NCBI GenBank assembly: GCA_029641185.1
Contig: JAPWGK010000010.1
Span: forward strand, 496,001-560,000
DNA length: 64,000 nucleotides
Direction of reading: 5' to 3'
Source of the DNA: Pseudofabraea citricarpa
Lineage: Eukaryota > Ascomycota > Leotiomycetes > Helotiales > Dermateaceae
Each line of letters opens with the position of its first letter. The first letter of the stretch is position 1. Shown one piece after another: positions 11,024-21,581 of the stretch. A program made the position numbers and the translations under genes. A model generated the notes under the pieces. It was not told the DNA's origin. It made no database searches and saw nothing but the letters and a program-made list of their open reading frames with translations.

Positions 11024-14000
11024 GGCTCAGGCGAATTGAGTCGTGCACGTTAAAAGAAGAGAAGAGAGGAGATGAAGAAAGGAATCGCAGGGCATTGCTT
11101 TTTCATTTATTCACCACACCACTGCATGGCATGTCTTATCGCACATGCTTGCTTATATGAGGTACAAGCTGATTGTTGGTGCTGGGGCTTGTCCTCCTTA
11201 CCTCTCAGCCCTGGCGGCGCTGGGTCCCCATCAGCAGCCACATTTTGACCTGTTCAGGAAAGGCTCGCGATGCTAATTTCTCACGGGAAACAGCCTTGTG
11301 TAAGCTTAGACCCAAGTTTATTTCTAGGCTTCAGATAATATATCGCCGGGCGTTTAAATTGCTGACAACGTTATTTGAGAATTTGCGCTTGGATGGTAGG
11401 AAAGACGCTCATCGGATGGGTGAGAGATACCTTCTGGCATGGGATAAGCGAGGAGGTGAAGGGAGTTGTTTGGTGGACTCCTCGCTTGAGTTTTTGGTTT
11501 TGTTGGTATCGCTGACGTGCTTGAACAGGACTTGTATAGCATTTCAACGCTCGAGTAATTGATCCAACGAGTTTTGCCATTCCAGAACAATATCTTTTAT
11601 TGGTTCTAGCTTTGAGAAACTGAAAAGAGGTTTTAGAAACCCAATCTTGATCATGTGATACCTCTTATGGGCATCAATACCACCTAGTATATTTCAAGCC
11701 GTATTCTTGTAAATTCTACCATAGTTCTCTTTACTGGTTCATCGTTTAAGCTAAAGGGATTATGTTTACTACAGCACTTCGAGATTCTTACAGAGAGTTT
11801 TCACGTGATACATATGACATGAATGAGGATTACAAAAATTCAAGCAACGCTGTTCTGTAATTCGTACATCTTGCTGGGCAGTAGTGGCGACATTTGACGA
11901 ATTATCGGATTCGATGGCAATTCAATTTATCGGAACTTTTACCAGGCTTTTCTCGGGATCAATGGCTTTGTTGAGTACATTTCCAATCGCCGCAGGCAAG
12001 GATATCTCATCTTTTTCATCTGAAGTTGGACATTTCAATGCACAGTGAGCGCCGAACAGTTGATTCCTATTAGACTACTGGAAATTCGAGAACTCTAGAT
12101 AAATTTATATCCTAAATTTTGTTGAGTTAGCTAACTACATATGCTCTTGAGGAACTCTTTTGCCCTCTGGAAGTTGGGGTTTCGAAAATCCGAACTACAA
12201 TGTTTTAAAACCGATAGAGTCTATACTATCATACAAAATAACTAATCAAGATTCTTAAACTCCCCGTCAAGTCCTCTATATTCACTTGAGAGAAATCACA
12301 CCCTGGCGACGGGTCGGAACGGGACTTAAGCGAGATCCCTCATTCGCAGGGCACAGAGTAGGGTATGAATGAAAAGTTCTACTAAAAATTCGACACGAGT
12401 CGTTTTCTGGGTGAACTATATCATGCTACAATCCTCGGAGTAATGATACCGATTCTGTATGGAGAAAAGTGACCAATTCAGTCTGTCGTATTTTTGAGGT
12501 GGTGTGGAAAGGAGTTCGGCAAACTAGGTGGAAAAGTCAAAAGCTCCACTATCCTCGCTTGCCTCGTTACCGATAGGACACCAAAAAGACGCAAAAGCTT
12601 CTTCAACCAGAAATAACCATTGATTTCTTTTGCACAGAGGAACAAAAAGCAAAAAAATATTGGAGCGGCAGGTGATCGAAACCTGGACTTCATCGAATTT
12701 TAAACAGAGGTGTTTGCAAACGAGGCACTCTACCACTGAGTTACAGCCCCAAATTGGTAATTTGATTGGATGAATTTGGCTAAAGTAAATATATATTCCG
12801 CCCAGCCGCACTGCAAAATTTTCAACAGCCTTGGATGTCACTCGTTTTATTTCTTCTAATTGATATCTGCCGAACTAAAATGTGGTTTAGATGGGGCTCA
12901 ATACTTTTCTTTCTCAACTTAGAGTGTTGTTCTACTAATTTGACAACTCGGCTCCAAATCTCTTAAGTTCTGCTTCTAGCATCAAATGACAAGGGGAAAT
13001 TGACTCTTTGTGGGAGAGAGAGTACATTAAAGTCTATTGTGTATTTTTTTGCTTTTCAAAAAAGAAAAAAGAAAGAAAGGAAAAAACATAATTATTCGCG
13101 ACTTAAGGAGCTCAAAGGTTCTGCCTGAAAACATGCCAAACTTTGAAAAATTGCTTTCTGTGGATCCACGTAAAAAGGAAGAAGCAAAAGTCCCAAGGTC
13201 TAAAACATATTATTATCTACTTCCGCGAGTCTACGGACTTCGGGAACCAATTTGCAACAGTTTTCTCCGAGCAAATAATCATTTTAGCATTACCAGAAGT
13301 ATACTCAATGTTCATCGACGAACTGGCATGCGTAAGCCCTTCTTTCCGCTCCAAGACATACATCCTGCAATGAATCACAAAGAGTGCTTTGCAATGACTA
13401 CGACGCAGGCACAGATTCAATAGTCTCTACTTAAAAACGAGACAAGCAGGCCTCGCACCTAACGGTACAAAAATTCTAGACTCCAGAAACTGCACTTCCA
13501 TGCGGCATTTCATCAGAAGTCTCAGCGAAATCAGTTGATGATTGCAGTCGTAAGCAGTATCAGTCTCTAGTGTGGTGAGAACAGGCGGTGTGAAGAGAGA
13601 GGAGAGTTCAGCCACATGTTATCACATGCGGGGTTTGGAATCGATAGCCTCAAATCGTGGAGTACCATGACTCAGGAGAGACGACATGAAATCAGAAGAT
13701 ACGACAGACGGGATTGAAGATACCAAGCGCCTAGGCAGGGAGAGGGGGATTTTTTTTCTTCCAGAAGAGGGCATTGCGTGCACCTCCTATTTGCAAAAGC
13801 CGTCGGGGAATCGTTGCTTCCCTTCTATCGCTAAATGTTCTTCTTCATATTAATCATATCCCTCTACTATTATCTGCTCTTGTTGTAGGTTCATTAACGT
13901 CTAGCTTCTATTCATCTAGTTGCAAACAATTCAAAGCCTACTGGCCTTTCGTGTAGTGCACGGGCAATAAGCTTTCTATAGCACTGCCGTTAAGAGAGTA

Positions 14001-15493
14001 AGCTTTCGATAAGTTGCTGCAGCGTAAGCTCTTGTCGATTATTCCTTACCCGGGATGTGACACAACGTTACAGGGATTGATAACCGCGCGTCGCTTAGGG
14101 AGATCCTCAGTCAGAAACACGACTTTGATTCGTTCTGTTCCTTGGAAACGCCTCATCTGAAGAGGAAAACAGATGCACGTTCTAGTGGCACTAACAATGT
14201 ACGGGAACCCATGCGGAAGAGTCTGATTTGTAGTTCTGTTTGCCCTCTACACGAGGGAGAAAGAATCATGCGGGTTTCTAGCTCTCGCGTTCCTCGCATT
14301 GCGTCGAGTCCGCTTTTAAAGTCTAGCGAGCTAGGTACATGATTAAGCGAAATAAGGGCCAAAATAGCAATGGGCTTTAGTGAGAAGGTAAATCCAGGAG
14401 CACAAGAGCAGAAGTCCATTTCCAGTAATGAGCCAGTTGATCGAGCTTACGCAGCGGGAAGACAATGCACTAGACATACGGCGCAGCTCTCCTGGTTTGA
14501 AATTGCAAGTACCCCAGACGACGTGGTACTCCCGTACCTGATTCTTGGATCTGCAAACCGTTCAGCATGGACCCCTTATCCAGGCCCGTTATGAGGCTCA
14601 TCGTGGCCATGGACCACCACAGTAAGCTTAAGGCTCTAGCACTGCGCGTAATAAAGTCCCCGAAATCAGACGACGGCTGATTCGACAGAGGGGCAAGGAT
14701 GTTCGGTCCAAGCGCCCGTGTCGTCGTCGTAAGCCACCTCCACAAAAGCTGCAGGCACAACCGCCGAACGAAACGAATCTGTGGAGTAAGGTTACGATTG
14801 CTTGTCTCCGCACGGCAGTTGAGGCAGATTGTTGAGTCAAGCATAGGTCTAAGCACCCTGCCGAATCACCAATCACCAACCACCAAATTCCATGGAAATG
14901 TAAGCATCATGTAGGGTTCTGGGTCTCCGGCGTCCTCGGCTGGCTGGCATCCCTTTTTTCCTGAGGATCTCTATAGTAGACATTGTATAGGGCTGTTGTG
15001 GATGTACACTTCCAGTGCAAATCCGATATACTCCGACTACGGCTTCGAAAGGTCATTTGGACAGAAGTCATGGCATGCATGCTCCATTCATTATACTATT
15101 TTGCTCTAGAGCTCGGTTCTATGCACTCGAGTACACATACGCAGCTTCCAAACCAACTCTAGTAGTCATGTATGAGCAGTATACACGATTCGAAAGCACA
15201 GTAGCGTCGAAAGAACAGACCATGAGTGAAGCGCGAACAGTCCATTATCCACCTTCCAATCTCGGATCTGCAGTTCAATCACAAAGCACGCTCATGATCT
15301 ACGGAGTCAGCATCAAGCTAAGAGAAGTACCATAGCAATGTCTCTCTTCGAGATAAATTTAGTCGTGGCTGATACAGAAGAGTCTATAAGAAAGATGAAG
15401 TTCCTACTTGTGATTCCTTCTTCACCACAGATACTCCCTTCGTTTCAACAGTAGCTTTACATTCCTTTCTATCTTACATTCTCCACATTCAAA
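11024..15493. other. Gene-poor interval (4.5 kb)
   Basis: No complete gene recognised. ORFs are short and without known motifs. It contains the tRNA-like gene at 12661-12750 and an exon-like stretch near 13200-13335 followed by a good GTAAGC donor, which may be a gene relic. The last few hundred bases should contain the peroxidase promoter; CT-rich sequence occurs just before 15494. Confidence 0.5.
12661..12750 (-). tRNA. tRNA-Ala(TGC)-like gene with intron, possibly decayed
   Basis: Reading down from 12750: acceptor arm GGGGCTG, D arm ACTC-AGTGGTA-GAGT, anticodon loop TTTGCAA (anticodon TGC), an insertion of about 20 nt at the canonical intron position, T arm CAGGT-TTCGATC-ACCTG, acceptor CCGCTCC, discriminator A, then a run of seven T's suited to Pol III termination. 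There is one mismatch in the acceptor stem and one in the anticodon stem. The A box reads TAACTCAG instead of TAGCTCAG, and the T-stem closing pair is T-A rather than G-C. It is therefore either a diverged functional tRNA-Ala or a pseudogene. Confidence 0.55.
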
Positions 15494-17763
15494 ATGCAGT
15501 ACACAACTCTCGTTATTCTAGCTAGATTGGCTTCCCTCGCTACGGCTTTCACTAGAAATGGAGTCTCGTCTCGAGATATCATCGACGAGGTAGAGCACGT
15601 TATGGTTGACCAGTTTGGTTACAATCAAGATCCCTTCGTGGCTGCTATTACACCATGCGGTACATATTTGACAGTAAGAACGACAGATCTTGTTCCAAAC
15701 TAGAAGGTAACTGATGATTTTATAGGGCAATCAAAGCATGGGAGAGCAAAGCACAGCTCAATGGGTTCGCCTTGCCTTTCACGACTTTGTGACTGCCGAT
15801 ATCAGCACTGGACTTGGGTAAGGCTGTTGTGTTCACAAATCTAAAAAGTTGAACCCCTAACTTGAAATTAGCGGGCTCGATAATTCAATCTCTTTTGAGA
15901 CCAACAGAGTTGAAAATGCTGGATTATTTGTCAATGATACAATCAATTTCGTAAGTCCACCTCATGGAGCCAAATTCAGGGGTCTAACATTTTTCTCAGT
16001 TCTCGCCTGTAAGTATTAGTCTATCATAAACGTGTAGTGATTGAAGTTACGCGGGAAAAGGCTTGAGCTGACCATAGAAAGATTATGTCCGCTTATATGA
16101 GTGTTAGCGATGCCATCGCTCTCGTACGTACATCATAAAGCAGCCTTAAGAATACTTTCTAACAAGAATAGGGTGTTGCTATGTCTCTCGCCGTTTGCGG
16201 TGGTTCGATCTCGACTCCTGGGGTTCGAGTCGGCCGGATCGATGCTACAGAAGCTGGCCCTGCTGGCGTACCAGAGCCTAACACTGTAAGTATTTTCTGG
16301 ATTTTCCTCGATATCTTGTACTCACATCATGGAAGGACTTGGAAACCACACTTGCTCAATTCGCTTCTGCTGGGTTTTCTGCAAGTGATACAATTGCATT
16401 GACGTATGTGCAACCAGTAAACCCGTTCCTATTGTACTGAATTGAAGCTGACCTTCTATAGTGCTTGTGGCCATTCTCTTGGAAGGTAGATCTATCCTGA
16501 AGTTTTCAGTATTGATCTTAACATACTAATTCAATCCAGAGTCCATTATACCACCTTCCCAGATATTGGTACGTTTGCCACCAAAGTTCTAAATTCTCAT
16601 CTAGTCGCTAACTCGTTGAAATAGTTCCTGAAAGCGCTGTCACAGCCGATAAGTAAGTCGGCACGGCCAAGACCACATAAATTCAGCAGATACTAATTTA
16701 CAAAAGTCTCGATGGTGGAGTGCCTTTTGATTCAACTCCAGATGTCTTCGACAACGCCGGTGTAACCGAGTACCTCGAAGGAACCGGCAGTCTTGGCGGG
16801 CCTTTGGTAACTGCAGCAAACGTCTCTGACCGTTCTGATTACCGACTGTACATTTCAGACGCCAATGCCACTGTCCAAACGTATGATCCCGTCTCAATCA
16901 ACAAGAAAAATTAGAGGACTGACACCTGAATAGTTTATCCGCCGAAGACAGCTTCCAGGCAACCTGCGCAACTCTTTTCGAGAAAATGATGAATGTCGTC
17001 CCTGCTACGGTCACGCTTACAGATGCTATTAGTCCAATGACGTGGAAGGGCGTGGATTTGCAGCTTGATGTTGATTCGGCTGGGGGAGTATCTGTGTCAG
17101 GAATCATCCGCGTAAGCTATGATCTGTGACATTGCCTCAATCACCTCACTAACGATTGACTTCTCAAGTATCTCTACGACATCTCCAGCACCACATCACC
17201 AGCCACTGTTTCATACACCTACACGAGTAGCAGTGGAAACTCGAGCGAATTTGAAACCACAGCTATCGCAGGTAAGAAGATCAATCAATCGCTCAGCACC
17301 GAAATTTTCACTAATACACCCAGGCACTGGGTACGGTCTGTACGGTAACAGTACCTTCTACTCATTCAACACAACCACCGAGTCGCCTGGCACCACAGCC
17401 GTCAACTTCGGAACTGCCTCGTACGAGATAAGCGACGACATCTTCGTGATCCCCGCTCAATCAACCATCAACAGTAGCACCATCAGTGTTACAGGAGCAG
17501 TTCTCACGTCAGCTGCTGGGTCTGACATGACAGCTACCTTCTGGGTGCCAACGACTCAAGCCCTCTCGGTGGCAAAGAATGTTGTCAATGTAACAGTTGC
17601 TATGTCTGAGACTGAGGTCAGAGGAAACTACACTCTCTTCTCGGGATCTGGCACGGTAGATGCTACAGCCGGAGCTACATTTGGCCATGTTATTGCCGTA
17701 GTTCAGAGTGGTGATGTGGTCTCTGACACTATCAAGGCTTCCTTGTTTGTCGATTTGGCTTAA
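15494..17763 (+). CDS. Secreted class II-like heme peroxidase (plant/fungal peroxidase superfamily)
   Basis: Fourteen exons: 15494..15673, 15726..15817, 15872..15950, 16000..16008, 16082..16123, 16172..16285, 16336..16403, 16462..16485, 16540..16568, 16625..16652, 16707..16880, 16934..17111, 17169..17271, 17324..17763; all phases close, 519 residues. A signal peptide covers about residues 1-19. The distal heme motif WVRLAFHDF gives Arg75 and His79. The proximal motif DTIALTACGHSLGR gives His199 as heme ligand. GRIDATEAGPAGVPEP is also typical of the family. A Ser/Thr-rich C-terminal region of about 190 residues with many N-glycosylation sequons follows the peroxidase domain. It would oxidise phenolic or similar substrates with H2O2 outside the cell; lignin-degrading ability cannot be inferred. 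Exon 4 is only 9 nt. Confidence 0.88.
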
Positions 17764-18114
17764 GGGGTTCATATTTCAAAATGGGCTTTTGGGATAACTT
17801 GGGCGCAGTTAGTCTCCCTCGTGTAAAAGTTTACGATTTCACTTCATCTTTACAATATATTCTTTTGTTTCCGTACTTGAGCATCCAATTGGTGATTTAA
17901 AGAATACAAAAGCATCATGATTACAATACCCATAGACTCAGTATTAATTTTCCCTTTCGCTGGTTCCATTTTAGTCTGTGGACGTGAGCAACTGCTGCTT
18001 TAACCTGAGCTGAGGGTGAGCGTACGCTGTCCCGTCACATATAGCGAGGTTCTCTTAGGGGGTTCCTCTGTAACCTAAGATTAGAGAAAGAGTATATTCG
18101 CTAGCTCAAGCTCG
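17764..18114. other. Convergent intergenic region
   Basis: About 350 bp between the convergent peroxidase and kinase-like genes. AT-rich, presumably 3' UTRs and termination signals; nothing else seen. Confidence 0.5.
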
Positions 18115-19938
18115 CTAATCAATAGAATTCCAATTTTCTAAGCAAGTCATAACGTCCCTCAACTTCGGCCTTTGTAAGTACGATAAATGTACGATATCAC
18201 TCGCCGTGGCTTCACCAGCCTCATATATCTCCTTCGCTTCGAAAAATTGCCCTATGGCATCAGCTTCCCTGAGCCATATTTGCCTAGCTGCTATCATGAC
18301 ATCGTACTGTGATAATGTTGAATCGGCTTTGCGAGGGTAGATTTTATTTCCACGTCGTACCAGGTATTCCGCCTCGCTGTCCAGCTCTCTTGCCCCTTCT
18401 GTACAACGCAAGATAAGACTCCGAAGAGACGGAGGTGTTCGTCGAAAATCAGGGAACTCTTGTCTTGAATTTATATTTGAAGAGGAGCTGATCCTGTTTC
18501 TGGGCCAGCCGACCCCTTCAAAGATGCAGTATAGGACAAGTCCCAGCTGAATTGCCTCGAGGTTAAGAATTGAAAAATTTTCGACTTCAGCTGCAGTTGC
18601 GACTCCGTTTCCAAGTTTGGTAGAAGTTGAGTTTAAGTTGCTCTGCAATTTCTCCCATAGAGTGATATACCTCCTGGCGGTGAGGGAGGATCCAGAACCA
18701 CGGACGATTGAGCGTAGATTCTCTAGATGGCCTAGTTCTGGTGCTGTCCATATGTCTCCGGCGCCATGACTTTCAAAGTCAATCAGGATGATCCGTCTTG
18801 ACCCATCAGCATTTCTAGACAAGACAATGTTATCTGTCTTGATCTCGCTGTAAGGAATGCCGGCTTGTTCGTTCAGAAATATCAGAGTTGAGGTTAACTG
18901 CCTCGCCCAAAGTAACCGCTCTCTGAAGTGAGGTCTAGAGGTACAGCTCTCAAACGCCAAAGTACTTTGCAGCGAACCTTCAGCATGATATTCTGACACA
19001 AAACCAACAACTTGACTCTTAGTATAACCTGAGCGCTGGCATGTGACAAGATACATTGGCTTTCTGATAAGATGCGAATGTCTCGGCAAAGCGAGGAGAA
19101 CTTTGAGCTCTGAGTATATACGTCCAGAATACTCAATGGAAGCCTTGCAAATCAGTCTTTTTGGATCAGAGCGTCCCGTATCGCTGCGATGTCTTATTAA
19201 GCTGACAGTCTCACTGATTGGCAGCAACAATTCAAACTCTGCAAGATCCACAGTTGCGAGCAGAGAATAATTCGATGGTAACATGAATGCCGAACCCATT
19301 TCCGCAGCACTCAGTAATGCGCATTCCTCATCTCTATTCTCAACCACTATATCCATGCTCTCTATCTTGACAGCAATATTCTTGATCCTGATCCGAGAGC
19401 CAAAGGGCAGATTTCGATAGTACGTGTCGAAGTCGGGGATATTGTTGCTCCAATAATCCAATGCCCTTAGTATGTGTTGAGTGATTCCTAATTGATTCAC
19501 AGCCTGTCCTCGGGTATGTACATTCGCACTTGATTGCAAAAGTTCTCGTAAAGCCGCTGGCCAGGAGCTGGGCTCTGGAATCCACACATCGATCCTCAAC
19601 GGTGGAAGGGACAAAGACAAGGATGGCCATGCATAAAAACGCTTGCCAGCATCTTGACTGCCACTTATACTCCAAATAGAGTATGGATTTGGAGTAAGGC
19701 TGCATATTCTTGAGGCGGGGTTCAAATGTGAATTTGACCAAACAGGGAGATTATCTCCATCGTCTTCGTAAGTGTTGATGGTATCAAAGTTCCATGGCCC
19801 TGAACCTTCTATCAACGATGCGATATTCTCAAAAACGACAGTAGGGCTGCCATACAAGGCTGACTGATAGGGATCGAGCTCCATGACCAGATGATTCCCT
19901 ATGGCGATTTGATGGTAGGCGGACAACAAGGCAGACAC
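18115..19938 (-). CDS. Atypical protein kinase-like protein (altered HRD and DFG motifs)
   Basis: Single-exon gene, 607 residues. The N-terminal ~250 residues are not recognised. A kinase-like fold spans about 258-480: candidate ATP-binding Lys265 (in LICKAS), helix-C Glu277, catalytic loop YSEIKTDN at 363-370 replacing HRDxKxxN, then LIDFES at 385-390 replacing DFG, and TAPE at 398-401 as the APE motif. The Lys, Asn and metal-binding Asp are kept, while the catalytic Asp of HRD is Glu. It is either a pseudokinase or a divergent kinase of the fungal type that carries DFE. Role unknown. The start is 301 bp from the divergent SHB17-like gene. Confidence 0.72.
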   Translation of the reverse strand: MSALLSAYHQIAIGNHLVMELDPYQSALYGSPTVVFENIASLIEGSGPWNFDTINTYEDDGDNLPVWSNSHLNPASRICSLTPNPYSIWSISGSQDAGKRFYAWPSLSLSLPPLRIDVWIPEPSSWPAALRELLQSSANVHTRGQAVNQLGITQHILRALDYWSNNIPDFDTYYRNLPFGSRIRIKNIAVKIESMDIVVENRDEECALLSAAEMGSAFMLPSNYSLLATVDLAEFELLLPISETVSLIRHRSDTGRSDPKRLICKASIEYSGRIYSELKVLLALPRHSHLIRKPMYLVTCQRSGYTKSQVVGFVSEYHAEGSLQSTLAFESCTSRPHFRERLLWARQLTSTLIFLNEQAGIPYSEIKTDNIVLSRNADGSRRIILIDFESHGAGDIWTAPELGHLENLRSIVRGSGSSLTARRYITLWEKLQSNLNSTSTKLGNGVATAAEVENFSILNLEAIQLGLVLYCIFEGVGWPRNRISSSSNINSRQEFPDFRRTPPSLRSLILRCTEGARELDSEAEYLVRRGNKIYPRKADSTLSQYDVMIAARQIWLREADAIGQFFEAKEIYEAGEATASDIVHLSYLQRPKLRDVMTCLENWNSID

Positions 19939-20239
19939 GAGAGAAGATCTTACAATAGAAGACCATCACATAATTCTGCCTTCTGCCCCGCAGATACTCA
20001 GGCTGATTACAAGTATTTTCTTAATTGGTCGTTCTGCATCATGCAGCTGTCGGGCTCGGATAGGTAGGCTGTGCCTGAACTGTCCTATAGCACTATCTTG
20101 TCCAACGCCAGCGCCAAGAGTGACAGCCTTCTCTTTTCTCCCGCATGTGCAAAGTCCTTTCTCGCTTTCAATACATCTTTTCGTCATCATCACTCAGCTA
20201 CCCCGCTGTCAAGTTCATTTCAAAATTTTCAGGAACAGG
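19939..20239. promoter_or_regulatory. Shared divergent promoter (kinase-like / SHB17-like)
   Basis: A 301 bp spacer between divergent start codons that must carry both promoters. Several CT-rich stretches lie toward the + strand start; no named element is recognised. Confidence 0.5.
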
Positions 20240-21106
20240 ATGTCGAAAGTGACTCCAACAACTCCGCGGGTCTTCATTTTTCGGCACGGTATGTCTCGTG
20301 TGAAACCATTGGGAATGGCTTCTCTGACTTCACATAGGAGAGACAAAAGGTTCCATCAGTGGTCGATACATCGGCAAATCTAATGCTGGGCTCACCGACA
20401 AAGGTGTGAAGCAGGTCCGGGTTGCCAGCCAGCATTTCATCGGCGATGGAAAACTTATCGACCCCAAGAACATCGCACACGTATTTGTCAGTCCGCGTTA
20501 TCGAGCCAAGCAGACATTTGAATTAGCATTCAATGAAGATGATAAAAAGAAATGGAAAGATGCTGGGAAACTCACCGAAACATCAAGCCTGGCAGAGTGG
20601 GACTATGGAGATTATGAGGGTCTCACAACCAAAGAGATCCTGGCATTGAGGAAGGAGAGGGGGCACCAAGACGAAGGACGATGGAATCTCTGGAAAGGAG
20701 GCTGTGAAGGAGGAGAGTAAGCTGTCTCCTATCTGTCTTGCTTCGAACTATCCATAAAAACTAAATCCTACAGGTCTACAGATCAGATTTCGGCAAGATT
20801 GGATGCTCTGATTGAACAGATACATGGATTTCACAGAGGAAATATGCATGGCGAAAATCCTAATGATGTGGTTCTCGTCGCGCATGGCCATCTTCTACGA
20901 GCCTTCATCAAGCGCTGGCTTCGACAACCATTGGACTTCCCGATTTCCATGATGCTTGACCCTGGTGCGATAGGAACGTTGAGGTACGTTTTAGTCGTGA
21001 TACAGGGTTCTGTTATTAACTAAATTGCAGCTATCAAGCTCACAAGTTTGAGTTTCCTGCAATGCATGTAGGTATGGTTCTTCCCATTGCCGACGAGCAT
21101 CTTTGA
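20240..21106 (+). CDS. Histidine phosphatase, SHB17-type sedoheptulose-1,7-bisphosphatase
   Basis: Exons 20240..20288, 20338..20716, 20774..20983, 21031..21106; 237 residues. The phosphohistidine motif FRHGET (His16) is split by intron 1. The second histidine motif VAHGHLLR and the run LAEWDYGDYEGLTTKEI...RKERG are characteristic of yeast Shb17 and relatives, which hydrolyse sedoheptulose-1,7-bisphosphate to drive riboneogenesis. Other phosphoglycerate-mutase-family phosphatases share this layout, so substrate is inferred from similarity. Probably cytosolic, with no targeting signal seen. Confidence 0.8.
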
Positions 21107-21581
21107 ATTGTAGCGAATGTACTTGGGTAAAATTAAAGGCTACGAATCATGACATTTTGTCTGTTAGATTGATCTTCATACTGTGACTGTGGTACCCTCA
21201 TTCATTCGCTTTGCGACATCACCCATTATAAAACGATAGAGAAAGTCAATTCAATGCAACGAGTCCAATCACTCGGAATCGTCCAATGATGCAACATGTG
21301 GGACAGACAGCCTCACTTATGTGCCGTATTAGGTTGAATGGGGAGCAGTCAGCGCCGCAGGCCCGCAGTGGCTTGAGGCAGAGTCCACATGTCCAGGGCG
21401 TTGTGGCAGTAGATCAGGCTGTGCTGCTGGGTGTACAGATGACCATACAAATGGGTTCGCATCTCTCCTTGATGCATGTCTGATCACATCATATATTGTA
21501 TGACCATCTCCGTATCACTCATTACCATGACCAGTAATAGTTTTCGACGAGCTAAATCATAACAACTTTAAAGTCGATGGA
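21107..21581. other. Intergenic spacer
   Basis: 475 bp between two co-oriented genes; the upstream 3' UTR and promoter of the ankyrin gene are expected here. No further features seen. Confidence 0.5.

Noticed and set aside
10599..11048. 149-codon frame on the minus strand
   Set aside because: Overlaps the hydrolase in another frame; His/Pro-rich shadow translation.
14470..14856. 128-codon frame on the minus strand
   Set aside because: Weakly protein-like but without known motif, splice partners or start context; left as part of the gene-poor interval.
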